A DNA stretch of 64,000 bases from an uncultured Bacteroides sp. (GCF_937912035.1 NZ_CALDPF010000054.1:1-64000); one strand, 5' to 3'. Positions 34,001 through 43,231 are shown, numbered from the stretch's first letter. Notes: a model not told the origin generated them from the sequence alone. Numbers and translations are program-made.

Positions 34001-34254
34001 ATAACTATGTAGAATCAACATTGTGGGAAAAGGATTCTAAATATCTTCGTTTGAAGAATCTGCAGATTGCTTATAATTTTGATTTACCTTTTATGAAAAA
34101 ATTGAAGTTGAATACTTTCCAATTGGCTTTGACTGGTTATAATTTACTAACCTTTACTCCTTATATTTGGGGAGATCCTGAGTCTAGAGCAAGTAGTTCT
34201 CCTTCTTACCCTTTGACAAAAACGTATTCGTTGAGTCTGAAATTAGGTTTTTAA
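31072..34254 (+). CDS. SusC-family TonB-dependent outer-membrane transporter (1)
   Basis: 1060 residues: long signal region (about 1-43), CarboxypepD_reg domain of about 50-125 (SIVGKVVDSNGEPIIGANV), the SusC signature and plug of about 130-250 (GEVEVVAYGVQKK, LIQVDGVERD, SISILKDASATAVFGVRGANGVVLITTKRG) and the 22-strand barrel to a terminal Phe. It imports oligosaccharides across the outer membrane using TonB energy, capped by the SusD partner. The SusD gene follows 6 bases later. Confidence 0.95.
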   Translation: MRDRKKTTLLNCRKQHRWLFLFSLLAGTMAPPMGVQHLSAATNIVQQNVSIVGKVVDSNGEPIIGANVIVEKQSTNGTITDIDGMFRLNVPKGAKLIVSFIGYSTQTVVAKPDMEVVLKDDSQMLGEVEVVAYGVQKKVSVTGSIASVKGEELVKTPTGSISNMLSGQMAGLTTVQYSGEPGSDAAQIFVRGQATWNQSAPLIQVDGVERDFNDIDPNEIESISILKDASATAVFGVRGANGVVLITTKRGREGKAKISVSSSASIIAPTKPIEMVNSYQYATFYNMINKLDGTEPVFDEKIIQKFKDGSDPIRFPSVDWIDYCLKDMAIQTQHNVNISGGTDRIRYFISAGAYTQGGLFKEFDLPYNLSYQYNRFNYRSNLDIDVTKTTTLTMNIAGNVNNSSKPYTGQGSAGMLINMYYSTPFSSPGFVDGKLVNAASDYADLRLPFVGGNGLGYYGGGFMATSNNTLTSDLQLKQKLDFITKGLSFHIKGSYNSGFTAYTQASAGIATYTPVLQDDGTIAYKKYGQNSQLKYEDKSPAKSRNWYMEAAFNYARNFGDHHVTGLVLYNQSKTYYPSAYSDIPRGLVGLVGRATYDWKNRYLAEFNVGYNGSENYAPGKRFGTFPAGSIGWVVSEEDFWKPVKPVVSFLKFRYTLGMVGNDSFDGNTQRFLYLADPYTVNNSTLINRDGHGFLFGINNSTASPGAYESSKNNQDVTWEKALKMNFGVDANFFNDRLRTTFDYYHEDRTDIMLQDGTAPSVLGFALPVANLGSMCSWGWELSLKWNDQIGSDFRYNLGLNLMYNQNKVVERKEAPVNYEYMYQKGRRLGARSQYLFFEYYDPETTPARYKEVYGVEMPEQLAADQLQAGDCVYVDLSGDGKIDANDMSRDYGFTDDPEYMAGLNMGFSWKGLDVSMQWTGAWNVSRSISSVFRKPFTDRNDSDQGGLLSYMLDNTWTPENPDPNAAYPRPTFTRDTNNYVESTLWEKDSKYLRLKNLQIAYNFDLPFMKKLKLNTFQLALTGYNLLTFTPYIWGDPESRASSSPSYPLTKTYSLSLKLGF

Positions 34255-34260
34255 CATTAT

Positions 34261-36237
34261 ATGTATAGAAAAATGAAGAAATATAATAATTGGATATTAA
34301 GGCTTGCTTCAGGAGTTTTTGTTACTTCTATGTTGGCTACCTCTTGTGTAGATGAAATCAAGTTTGGTAGCGCATTCCTGGAAAAGGCTCCAGGTGGTTC
34401 TGTGACCAAAGATACAGTTTTCAATAATGCTGAGTATACTCGTCAGTTCCTTAATAATCTGTACGGTATGCAATATTATGGCCTTCCATATAAAAATGTA
34501 AGTAATCAGGAAAGTTCTAATAATTATGTTGGTAAACCTGAAGCATTGACAGATTTGTATGTATTTACTTATTCCGGCGCTGGTATTACTGGACCTTATT
34601 TTTCAGGAACACATTCTGCAAATTATGGTAAGCGTTCGGATAAATTTGATTATCTTAGAAATAATATTTGGGAAGCTGTTCGTGCTGCATGGATGTTGAT
34701 AGAAAATATTGATGCTGTACCAGGATTAAGTGATGATGAAAAGAAGTCAATGGTAGCTCAGGCTAAATGTATTCTTGCATCTCGTTATTTTGATGTTTTC
34801 CGTCATTATGGAGGAGTTCCTTTGATTAAATCAACGTTTTCAGGAACAGATGCATCTTATTCGATGCCTCGTAATAGTGTGGAGGAAACTGTGAATTTTA
34901 TGGTACAATTGTTAGATGAAGCTGCAGCTGTTTTACCATGGAGTGTCGAGACACCTGCTTCAGATGCTGGACGTTGGAATCGTGCTGCTGCTCTTGCTTA
35001 TAAATGTAGAATTTTACAGTTCGCTGCGTCTCCTTTGTTTAATGATGATGAACCTTATTATCCAGGTGTGACAGACAATCCGGCTATTTGGTATGGTGGA
35101 TATAAAGCTGAATTGTGGGATCGCTGTTTGGAAGCCTGCGATCAGTTCTTCACAGAACTGGGAAATAATGGTGTATATCATTTGCAGCAGGCTAATGGTA
35201 CACGTCCGGAAGACTATCGTTTGGCTTATCGTTCAGGTTATGCAAACTTGGATAGTCCTGAAGTTCTGTTGAGTACTCGTGTTATTGATTATGATGCTTT
35301 TAAATCAAGTCACTACAATTGGCATCAGTGGGGAGATCCATTGATGAGTATTCATCGTGGATATAGTCCTACTCAGGAATATGTTGAAATGTTCCCATGG
35401 AAGGATGGAACACCTTTTGATTGGGAAAAGACAAAGGCTGAGGGAAAATTGGATGAAATGTTTCTGACTGGTAATGCTGAAGACCAGAATATATCATTAA
35501 CTCGTGATCCACGTTTGTATGAAGAAGCTGTTGTTAATGGTATGCAGATTTCAATGGACTGGACTACAGGAAACATGTCAGGTCGTAGCTTTGAAGCATG
35601 GTATGGTGGTAAAGATGCCGGTGAAGGTCCGAAAACACAAACAGCTTCCTTTGCTACAGGATATGCTCCGATGAAGTTTTTGATGGGTAATGATATGCTT
35701 CGTCGTTATGTTCATTGGCCTTGCGTTCGTTTGTCTGAATTGTATTTAATTTATGCTGAAGCTTTGATGCAGAGTCAGAAGGGTGATATGCAAAAAGCTA
35801 TAGATCAGATTGATATAGTACGTGCGCGTGTAGGTATGAAAGGATTAGTTGAATGTAATCCTGATAAAAATCTGTTGACAGATAAGAATGCTCTGCTTGA
35901 AGAAATTTTGCGTGAACGTGCATGCGAATTAGGTATGGAAGATGCACGTTTCTTTGACTTGATTCGTTATAAGCGTGCTGATGTATTTTCTAAACAACTT
36001 CATGGATTATTGATGTATCGTTTGGATGAAAATGGCCAGCGTCGCGATGTACCATGGTATGGTAAGGATGATAAGAACATGCCTTTCCCAAGTAAATATG
36101 AGTATGAAAAGTATGAATTGGATAATCCTGTACGTTACTGGTGGACTAATGGATTTGATCCTAAATGGTACTTGTCTCCTTTCCCTGCAACAGAAGTAAA
36201 CAAAGGGTATGGATTGGTACAGAATCCGGGATGGTAA
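34261..36237 (+). CDS. SusD-family glycan-binding lipoprotein (1)
   Basis: 658 residues; start ATG 34261, with a second ATG four codons in. A lipoprotein signal with Cys29 (SMLATSC) is followed by SusD/RagB helices including the TPR region (EAVRAAWMLIENIDAV, KCILASRYFDVFRHYGGVPLI) and the C-terminal RagB part (RLSELYLIYAEALMQ, EILRERACELGMEDARFFDLIRYKRA), ending QNPGW. It is the extracellular lid of the SusC transporter and binds the glycan. It forms a pair with the upstream SusC. Confidence 0.94.
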   Translation: MYRKMKKYNNWILRLASGVFVTSMLATSCVDEIKFGSAFLEKAPGGSVTKDTVFNNAEYTRQFLNNLYGMQYYGLPYKNVSNQESSNNYVGKPEALTDLYVFTYSGAGITGPYFSGTHSANYGKRSDKFDYLRNNIWEAVRAAWMLIENIDAVPGLSDDEKKSMVAQAKCILASRYFDVFRHYGGVPLIKSTFSGTDASYSMPRNSVEETVNFMVQLLDEAAAVLPWSVETPASDAGRWNRAAALAYKCRILQFAASPLFNDDEPYYPGVTDNPAIWYGGYKAELWDRCLEACDQFFTELGNNGVYHLQQANGTRPEDYRLAYRSGYANLDSPEVLLSTRVIDYDAFKSSHYNWHQWGDPLMSIHRGYSPTQEYVEMFPWKDGTPFDWEKTKAEGKLDEMFLTGNAEDQNISLTRDPRLYEEAVVNGMQISMDWTTGNMSGRSFEAWYGGKDAGEGPKTQTASFATGYAPMKFLMGNDMLRRYVHWPCVRLSELYLIYAEALMQSQKGDMQKAIDQIDIVRARVGMKGLVECNPDKNLLTDKNALLEEILRERACELGMEDARFFDLIRYKRADVFSKQLHGLLMYRLDENGQRRDVPWYGKDDKNMPFPSKYEYEKYELDNPVRYWWTNGFDPKWYLSPFPATEVNKGYGLVQNPGW

Positions 36238-36267
36238 TGAACATACTAACAACATTTTTTTGATTGA

Positions 36268-39084
36268 ATGATTATGAATAAAAATAAATTGATAATTTCT
36301 ACTTTCTGTGTCGCAGTAGCTGTACAATCCAATGCTCAGGAATCTAAAGACAGTATATCTGCTGGTGTACCGGAGAAGTATGGCAAAATGGTACAAATTG
36401 GGTATCAGAAAGCACAGACACTAGAAGAAACTACTGCTTCAACTTCTATTATATATAATGAAGAGTTTAACAAACGTAGTGCAAAGAATATTGCCAATTC
36501 TTTATTTGGTTATGGAACAGGTTTGACAGTTTTGCAAGGTGCAGGTTCTTATGCTGATCATAATCCAACTTTATTGGTAAGAGGTCTGAAAACTCTTTCA
36601 GGAACAAAAACATTGATATTGGTTGATGGTATTGAACGTGACATCAAGGATATTACAGCAGAGGAGGTTGAATCTGTAAGTATATTAAAAGATGCAGCTG
36701 CTGTAGCTTTGTATGGTTATAAAGGTATTGATGGTGTTATTAATATCACAACTAAACGTGGTAAATATAATTCTAAAGAGATTAAATTTAAGTATGAGCA
36801 TGGCAATGGTTGGCAGGTACGTAAGCCTCAATTTGTAGACAGTTATACTTATGCCAATGCTATGAATGAAGCTTTAAAAAATGATCAGCTTTCTCCACGT
36901 TATCTGCCAGAAGAATTAGAGGCATTTAAGAGCGGAAAATATCCTTTCTTGTATCCAAATGTAGATTGGATGGGTGAAACTTTCCGTAATCACGATGCTA
37001 CTAATATTTATAATATCAGTTTCCGTGGTGGTGCCAGTAAGTTCCGTTATTATGCAATGGCCGATTTGACAACAAATAAGGGTTTTATAGCTAATCCTTA
37101 TATGAATGAAGGTTATTCTACTCAGGATCAATATTCAAAAGCTAACTTGCGTACAAACTTGGATATAGATTTGACTGAGAACACCAAATTGAAACTGAAT
37201 ATTTTAGGATCACTTTCCGAAACTAGGGCACAAAGTGGAGATTTATGGGATATGATTTACACTTTACCTTCTGCTGCTTTTCCTGCTCGCCTTGAGAATG
37301 GTGTATGGGGAGGTAATTCTATTTGGGCAGGTACAAAAAATCCTGTAGCTATGTCTCAAGCTTCTGCCTATACAAAATATCATGAAAGAACTCTTTTTGC
37401 CGATATGACATTGACGCAGGATCTTTCTATGATTACACCAGGATTGGGTGCGAGTGCTTTGTTGGCTTACGATAACTATGCCCAGTATTATGAGGATCAT
37501 TCCAGAACATTTGTTTATGGTAGTAATACTGTAACCGCATGGGAAAACGGTGTACCTACAGAAACAGCTTATTATACAGATGGTAAAGATTCTTCTATGG
37601 GAACCGGATCAAGTTGTAATGCTTTTACCCGTGCGTTTAATTTTGCAGCTACTTTGTTCTATGACAAGCAGATTAATGATGATAATAAGATTTATAGTCA
37701 GTTGAAGTGGGATTATGAATATCGTAATAATAAAGGTGTAGACCAAACATGGTATAGAGGAAATGCATCTTTCTTTACTCATTATGGCTATAAAGATAGA
37801 TATTTTGCAGATTTGACATTAGTGGCTTCTGTTTCTAATATGTTGGCTCCAGGTCATAGATGGGGATTCTCACCAACTTTAGGTTTGGCTTGGGTTATGT
37901 CAAAAGAAGACTTCCTAAAGGATGTTTCATGGATTGACTTTATGAAGTTACGTGCATCTGCAGGTATTATCAATACAGACCGTATCCCTGAATCCAATTA
38001 TTGGGAACAAACATACGGAAGCGGTAATGGTTATGCATTTGATACAAACTACTCTGTAGGTACCAGTTCTTGGACATTAGGACGTTTGGCTTCTCTTAAT
38101 TCTACTCATGAAAAAGGTTATAAATATAACTTCGGTTTGGATATGAGTTTGTTTAAGGGGTTGGATATTAATTTTGATACATATTATGAAAGACGTTCTG
38201 ATATTTGGGTATCTTCAAGCGGTCATTATTCCAGTGTGTTAGGTTTTACAGCTCCGTATGAAAATGGTGGTATCGTTGATAGTTGGGGAGCTGAACTTGG
38301 AGTGAAATATAATAAGCAGTTCGGAGATGTATTACTTAATCTAGGTGGAAATCTGGCTGTAGCTAAGAATAAAATAGTAGAGCAGATGGAAGAACCGAAA
38401 ATGTATGAGAACCTTGTTACAACAGGAGATCGTTTAGAGCAAATTTACGGTTTGGTAGCTGAAGGTCTTTTTAAGGATCAGGCGGAAATAGATGACAGTC
38501 CTAAACAGTCTTTTGGAACAGTACGTCCAGGTGATATCAAGTACAAGGATATTAACGGTGATAAAGTAATTGATGCAAATGATAAGGTTGCTATAGGTTA
38601 CAGTACTTCAGCTCCTGAAATCTATTATTCTTTCAATTTAGGAGTAGAGTGGAAAGGTCTTGGTTTAGATGCTATGTTCCAGGGTACAGGACGTTATTCA
38701 GCTGTATTGAATACTAAGAGTTTATATTGGCCTTTAGTTAACAATACTACAATATCTCAAGAATATTATGATAACCGTTGGACTGAAGATAATCTTGATG
38801 CTAAGTATCCACGTTTGAGCTCTCAAAGTAATGAAAACAATTATCAGACTAATACATTGTGGCTGGCAGATCGTTCTTTCTTGAAGTTACGTTCTGTAGA
38901 ATTATATTATAAGTTCCCACAAAATATGGTAAAGAAAAGCAAAATCTTAAGTAATGCCAAGATTTACGTAAGAGGAATTGATTTACTTTGTTTTGATAAA
39001 ATAAAGATTTCTGATCCGGAATCTTATGGAGCAACTTATCCTTTGACAAGCAGTGTTGTTGCAGGTTTGACTATTGAATTTTAA
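36268..39084 (+). CDS. SusC-family TonB-dependent transporter (2), lacking N-terminal domain
   Basis: 938 residues (start 36268; the ATG at 36274 is equally possible). After a signal peptide ending at SNAQ it goes directly to the plug (MVQIGYQKAQTLEETTAS, LILVDGIERD, SVSILKDAAAVALYGYKGIDGVINITTKRG), with no CarboxypepD_reg domain, unlike the other two SusC proteins here. The barrel ends at a terminal Phe (VVAGLTIEF). In the same transcript as the first pair, it probably imports a related product of different size or decoration. Confidence 0.93.
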   Translation: MIMNKNKLIISTFCVAVAVQSNAQESKDSISAGVPEKYGKMVQIGYQKAQTLEETTASTSIIYNEEFNKRSAKNIANSLFGYGTGLTVLQGAGSYADHNPTLLVRGLKTLSGTKTLILVDGIERDIKDITAEEVESVSILKDAAAVALYGYKGIDGVINITTKRGKYNSKEIKFKYEHGNGWQVRKPQFVDSYTYANAMNEALKNDQLSPRYLPEELEAFKSGKYPFLYPNVDWMGETFRNHDATNIYNISFRGGASKFRYYAMADLTTNKGFIANPYMNEGYSTQDQYSKANLRTNLDIDLTENTKLKLNILGSLSETRAQSGDLWDMIYTLPSAAFPARLENGVWGGNSIWAGTKNPVAMSQASAYTKYHERTLFADMTLTQDLSMITPGLGASALLAYDNYAQYYEDHSRTFVYGSNTVTAWENGVPTETAYYTDGKDSSMGTGSSCNAFTRAFNFAATLFYDKQINDDNKIYSQLKWDYEYRNNKGVDQTWYRGNASFFTHYGYKDRYFADLTLVASVSNMLAPGHRWGFSPTLGLAWVMSKEDFLKDVSWIDFMKLRASAGIINTDRIPESNYWEQTYGSGNGYAFDTNYSVGTSSWTLGRLASLNSTHEKGYKYNFGLDMSLFKGLDINFDTYYERRSDIWVSSSGHYSSVLGFTAPYENGGIVDSWGAELGVKYNKQFGDVLLNLGGNLAVAKNKIVEQMEEPKMYENLVTTGDRLEQIYGLVAEGLFKDQAEIDDSPKQSFGTVRPGDIKYKDINGDKVIDANDKVAIGYSTSAPEIYYSFNLGVEWKGLGLDAMFQGTGRYSAVLNTKSLYWPLVNNTTISQEYYDNRWTEDNLDAKYPRLSSQSNENNYQTNTLWLADRSFLKLRSVELYYKFPQNMVKKSKILSNAKIYVRGIDLLCFDKIKISDPESYGATYPLTSSVVAGLTIEF

Positions 39085-39111
39085 TGATTAATTTTTAAAT
39101 TGAATTTTTAT

Positions 39112-40815
39112 ATGAAACTTAAGAATATATTAAGTGGAGTTGCCTGTACATTAGCTTTGACATCTTGTAATTGGGATTATCATGAATATTCCAATTACGG
39201 TAAAGATTATGTGCAGGAAACTTACGACAATGTGATAGGTATGGTTACCAATATATATGCCATGTTGGATTATGATTTTGGTCAAACATATAGTGGTGGA
39301 ATGTTAGCTTCTGCTTGTGATGAAGCAGAATATGCTTACGTATCCAATGATATTTGTGACTTTACTAATGGATCATGGAGTCCGGCAAATCCAATGTCTT
39401 CTATTTGGACATCAAGTTTTAAAGGTATTCAGGCATGTAATCAATATTTGGCAGAATTTCAGGGGCTTACTTTTGATGAACTTAAACTGAACGATGACTA
39501 TCGTGCTCAAATGTTCCGTTATCATAATAGTTTCAATGAGGCACGTTTTTTGAGAGCTTATTTCTATTTCAATCTGGCTCGTGCTTATGGTGATGTCCCT
39601 TATTTTACAGAGATGGTTTCAACAGATAAAGTTAATACATTGACTCGCACTCCGGTACAAGAAATTTTCAATTCAATAATCGAGGAATGTGATGAGTTAT
39701 ACTTCAAATTACCAGCTGATTATACAAAACTTGGACTTGATGGTATAAGTCCGGCAGAAAACGGTCGTGTAACTCGTTATGCGGCATTAGCTTTGAAAGC
39801 CAGAGCTGCATTGTATGCAGCAAGTCCTTTGTTTAATAAGAATAATGATAAAGAGCTGTGGAAAAGAGCTGCTGAAGCGAACAAGGCTGTTATAGATACT
39901 TGTGCTAAATATGATTTTAAGCTTGGTGAATATACTGAATTGTGGGGACCTGATAACTGGACAAACAAGGAAATGATTTTTGTTCGTCGTTATTTTGTAA
40001 ATGGTGGAGACAATGTAATGGAAGGATATAACTTCCCAATGGGTGTTCCTGGTGGTAAATCAGGTAACTGTCCAACACAGAATCTGGTTGATGCTTATGA
40101 AATGAAGGCTACAGGTAAGTTATGGAATGAACCAGGAAGTGGTTATGATCCTGCTAATCCTTATGAAGGTCGTGATCCACGTTTTGCAATGACAATTGTA
40201 AAAAATGGAGATACTAAATGGCCTTCTAAAAATGCCAGTCCTATAGAGACCTTTTATGGTGGCTTAAATGCTGAGCCTCTCTCTGGTGCAACACCTACAG
40301 GTTATTATTTGAAGAAATATTTGGATTCTGCTATTGATTTAAGTGCAAGTAGTACTACTAATAAAGCACGTCATTCATGGATTACTTATCGTTTGGGTGA
40401 GTTTTACTTAAATTATGCAGAAGCAGTATTTAAATATACGGAATCGGCAGATGACCCTTCTGAATATGAAATGACAGCACGTGAAGCTGTAAATGTAATC
40501 CGTAATCGTGTTGGAGTTGAAATGCCTCCGTTGCCAACAGGACTCTCTTCTCAGGATTTCTGGACAAAATATCAGAATGAACGCATGGTTGAGCTTGCTT
40601 TTGAAGGTCATCGTTTTTATGATTTAAGAAGATGGAAAGAGGGTGATAAATTGAAGAGTATTACAGAAATGAAACTGACTAAAAATCCTGACGGTTCAAT
40701 TACATACGAACGTAATGTAGTGAACCGTACTTGGGACGAAAAAATGTATTTATTCCCAATTCCTCAGTCTGAACGTTTAAAAAATCCTAATCTGGAACAG
40801 AATCCGGGATGGTAA
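39112..40815 (+). CDS. SusD-family glycan-binding lipoprotein (2)
   Basis: 567 residues from the ATG at 39112; a TTG at 39100 extends the frame but is less likely. Lipoprotein signal with Cys19 (LALTSC). SusD features: NEARFLRAYFYFNLARAYGDVPYFTEMV, YAALALKARAALYAASPLFN, ERMVELAFEGHRFYDLRRWKEGD and the closing EQNPGW. It is partner of the SusC at 36268 and the last gene before a strong terminator, so 31072-40815 is one susCDCD operon. Confidence 0.94.
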   Translation: MKLKNILSGVACTLALTSCNWDYHEYSNYGKDYVQETYDNVIGMVTNIYAMLDYDFGQTYSGGMLASACDEAEYAYVSNDICDFTNGSWSPANPMSSIWTSSFKGIQACNQYLAEFQGLTFDELKLNDDYRAQMFRYHNSFNEARFLRAYFYFNLARAYGDVPYFTEMVSTDKVNTLTRTPVQEIFNSIIEECDELYFKLPADYTKLGLDGISPAENGRVTRYAALALKARAALYAASPLFNKNNDKELWKRAAEANKAVIDTCAKYDFKLGEYTELWGPDNWTNKEMIFVRRYFVNGGDNVMEGYNFPMGVPGGKSGNCPTQNLVDAYEMKATGKLWNEPGSGYDPANPYEGRDPRFAMTIVKNGDTKWPSKNASPIETFYGGLNAEPLSGATPTGYYLKKYLDSAIDLSASSTTNKARHSWITYRLGEFYLNYAEAVFKYTESADDPSEYEMTAREAVNVIRNRVGVEMPPLPTGLSSQDFWTKYQNERMVELAFEGHRFYDLRRWKEGDKLKSITEMKLTKNPDGSITYERNVVNRTWDEKMYLFPIPQSERLKNPNLEQNPGW

Positions 40816-40820
40816 ATAAG

Positions 40821-40853
40821 AAAGGGGAAACTGAATATTCAGTTTCCCCTTTT
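40821..40853 (+). terminator. Terminator of the susCDCD operon
   Basis: AAAGGGGAAACTGAAT pairs with ATTCAGTTTCCCCTTTT, a nearly loop-less perfect stem followed by TTTT, 6 bases after the SusD stop. Confidence 0.9.
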
Positions 40854-40874
40854 ATTCTATTTTGAGGTTAAATA

Positions 40875-40882
40875 TACTTTTG
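40875..40882 (+). promoter_or_regulatory. -7 element of the NigD-like gene
   Basis: TACTTTTG, exact -7 consensus, about 98 bases before the ATG. No -33 element at the usual distance. Confidence 0.45.
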
Positions 40883-40979
40883 TATCTTTACAATATAAAT
40901 TATAAGGAGATATTTAAGTTTGTTATTCTAATTGATAAGTCTTTATTGTATTGACGAATAGACTTGTAAGTATTGAAAA

Positions 40980-41747
40980 ATGATTATGAAGAATTTATTT
41001 GTTTTATTGTCGTTTTGTATTGTAATATTTTTAGGCTCTTGTTTGAGTGAGGAAAATGAACGTTGGTCTGATTTTTCAGGTGTGTATGTAACTGTAGCGG
41101 GAGATGATGTTCAGGGTTATCGTCTGTATACTGACTTTGATGCTGTTTTAGAACCAACCCAAGAAAGTCTTAGTCAATTGGAATGGTTAAAAGAGGCTAG
41201 GCGTGTGATAGTTGGTTTTGATATGATTGAGGAAACGGAGGAATTAAAACCAGGTCAAGTATATTCTGTTATATTGAAATCTGCTCAGCAAATACCAACA
41301 TTTATTGTAGGAGTAGATACGTTAAGTGTAGATTACCAAAATGGAGGTAAAGATTCAATTGCTCTTAAAAATGAACCTATACGTTCAATTGAAGAAAGTA
41401 AAGGTTCGTTTTATGTAAAAAATGGGTATTTAAATTTAGTACCAACATTTGATTATTCTCCTGTTAATCCTGTTTATTTTTTGTTGTATTATGACGGTGT
41501 GAAAGATATTGATGTTGTTAATAACAAGTTTTGTCTAAATCTTTACTTTAATAATAGTACTGAGTCTCCTTATGGTGAAATTTCTTCATTTATCAGTATG
41601 GAAATACCTTATGGAATTTATTCTAGGTTTATTGGTGCTGGAAAAGAAGATTCAGACTCAATAACTTGCCGTTTGAATGTTGAAGCATTTTCAGGAAATA
41701 AAGAAATCGAATGTAAGTTATCTCTTAAAGACTTGCAATTACCATGA
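40980..41747 (+). CDS. NigD-like lipoprotein
   Basis: 255 residues; the start could also be the ATG two codons in (40986). Lipobox LGSC with Cys21. The N-terminal half (FSGVYVTVAGDDVQGYRLYTDFDAVLEPT, RRVIVGFDMIEETEELKPGQVYSVIL) has the beta-rich pattern of NigD-like proteins; the C-terminal half is also beta-rich. NigD-like proteins are outer-membrane or periplasmic lipoproteins of unclear role, common beside PULs. Separated by terminator and promoter from the SusD gene. Confidence 0.6.
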   Translation: MIMKNLFVLLSFCIVIFLGSCLSEENERWSDFSGVYVTVAGDDVQGYRLYTDFDAVLEPTQESLSQLEWLKEARRVIVGFDMIEETEELKPGQVYSVILKSAQQIPTFIVGVDTLSVDYQNGGKDSIALKNEPIRSIEESKGSFYVKNGYLNLVPTFDYSPVNPVYFLLYYDGVKDIDVVNNKFCLNLYFNNSTESPYGEISSFISMEIPYGIYSRFIGAGKEDSDSITCRLNVEAFSGNKEIECKLSLKDLQLP

Positions 41748-41816
41748 TTATTATAGACAGTATGATCTGTTAAGTTTTAGGTGTACAATTACCTATGTAA
41801 ATTGGATTATTTTCTA

Positions 41817-41847
41817 TTTGTTATACAGTGTATTAGGAATACTTTTG
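41817..41847 (+). promoter_or_regulatory. Full-consensus promoter of the PL22-GH2-PL11 operon
   Basis: TTTG (41817-41820), 19-base spacer, TACTTTTG (41840-41847): both elements are perfect. Transcription would start near 41852, about 28 bases before the PL22 ATG. A complete -33 plus -7 is unusual among the PUL promoters in this window and suggests basal expression without an activator. Confidence 0.65.
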
Positions 41848-41879
41848 TGTATTCACATATAAAAAAACTGTATAATATC

Positions 41880-43208
41880 ATGAGAAAATTTTTTCTTTCA
41901 ATTTCATTCTTTATGCTTTGTGGTGGATATGTTTCTGCCCAGTTTGGTAAATGTACACCGTCAGAGATGACCAGTTATAAAGATGCTCAGACCGGGCATA
42001 CAATCACAGTATTGACTGATACTTTACAAAATGACCGCTTTCTTTATCAAACTGATCCTATGTGGACATCTGATGGAAAATATCTGATATTTCGTTCATC
42101 AAGCCGTGCTGGTGACAAAGAACAAGAAGAAATCATGCCGGATGGCAAAAAGCGCAAATGGAGGCCAACACAGATGTTTTTTATTGAGATGTCTACCGGT
42201 AAAATAATTCAGGCTACAGAAGGTACTGATTTGGGAGGCATATATTTGGCAAATAAAAGTAATCGTATGTTCATCAGCAGGAAACAGCAAGGTAAATGGA
42301 ACATGTACGTTATGAATCTTGATAAATTTTTTGAAGATGTGAAACGTCAGAAAGTTGGACATCCTGCTGATTATGAAAGTCTGATTGGTACTTTCCCTAC
42401 AGAAATGGGACGTCCGGGAGGCTTTGCTGTAGACTGTAACGATGATTATGCTTATATTACTGTAGAGCGTGAAGGAACACCTGAGGAGATGGAACGTATG
42501 AATAAGAATACATTTAAACCTGAAGGTAATCAGCCGATAAAGATTCAGCCAACTTTATGTGGTATTCGTAAGATGAACCTGGCAACAGGAAAAGTGGAAA
42601 AGGTGATTGATACCGAGTTTAAAGTTGGTCATATCCAAACCAGTCGTTTTACATCTGGAGAGATAGTTTTCTGTAATGAGACAGGCGGTGATGCTCATCA
42701 ACGTATGTGGTTTTGTACTGCTGATGGAAAAGTATTTAAACCGTTGTATAAAGAAACAGCTCTTGATTGGGTAACTCATGAAACATTTGCTTCGAAAGAC
42801 TATGTATATTTTAATGTTTTAGGTTTCCAGCCACGTTTACGTAAGCAGGCCAATGGTATTCTACGCATTAACTTACGTACTGATGATGTAGATTTGTTGG
42901 GGCAAGTTGAAATGGAGAAGGATCGTCAGGCTATTGAGGGACAGTTAGTTGGACGTGGTTTTTGGCATTGTAATGCCAGTCGTGATGATAGATGGGCTGT
43001 AGGTGATACATTTGGTGGAAATGTTTGGCTGATTAATCTACAGACTGGTGAACGTCATCAGTTAGTTTCAGATACAAAAATGCGTCCTGACCATGCACAT
43101 CCTAGCTTTAGTCCTGACGGAACTAAGGTACTTTTACAATCCGGTCATTTTACAAATGGAAAACGATTAAATTTAATGATGGTGGATATTTCTTCATTTG
43201 ATAATTAA
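41880..43208 (+). CDS. Secreted PL22 oligogalacturonate lyase
   Basis: 442 residues from the ATG at 41880, which begins a signal peptide (MRKFFLSISFFMLCGGYVSAQ); an upstream in-frame GTG at 41781 precedes the promoter and is rejected. It is a seven-bladed propeller with family-typical RPTQMFFIEMSTGKI, KVGHIQTSRF (His251), WVTHE (His300), FWHCNASRDDRWAVGDT (His363) and RPDHAHPSFSPDGT (His405, His407), which would supply the metal and catalytic histidines. PL22 cleaves unsaturated or saturated digalacturonate to keto-deoxyuronate. Characterised members are often cytosolic; export here places the step in the periplasm. Confidence 0.88.
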   Translation: MRKFFLSISFFMLCGGYVSAQFGKCTPSEMTSYKDAQTGHTITVLTDTLQNDRFLYQTDPMWTSDGKYLIFRSSSRAGDKEQEEIMPDGKKRKWRPTQMFFIEMSTGKIIQATEGTDLGGIYLANKSNRMFISRKQQGKWNMYVMNLDKFFEDVKRQKVGHPADYESLIGTFPTEMGRPGGFAVDCNDDYAYITVEREGTPEEMERMNKNTFKPEGNQPIKIQPTLCGIRKMNLATGKVEKVIDTEFKVGHIQTSRFTSGEIVFCNETGGDAHQRMWFCTADGKVFKPLYKETALDWVTHETFASKDYVYFNVLGFQPRLRKQANGILRINLRTDDVDLLGQVEMEKDRQAIEGQLVGRGFWHCNASRDDRWAVGDTFGGNVWLINLQTGERHQLVSDTKMRPDHAHPSFSPDGTKVLLQSGHFTNGKRLNLMMVDISSFDN

Positions 43209-43231
43209 TAAATTCATATAATAAGTAAACT

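Noticed and set aside
41677..41862. 61-codon frame spanning the end of the NigD-like gene and the PL22 promoter
   Set aside because: Overlaps the 3' end of a real gene and the -33 element of the PL22 promoter; hydrophobic tail only by AT-rich translation.
41781..41879. Upstream GTG extension of PL22
   Set aside because: It would begin before the predicted transcription start and hide the signal peptide 33 residues inside the protein.
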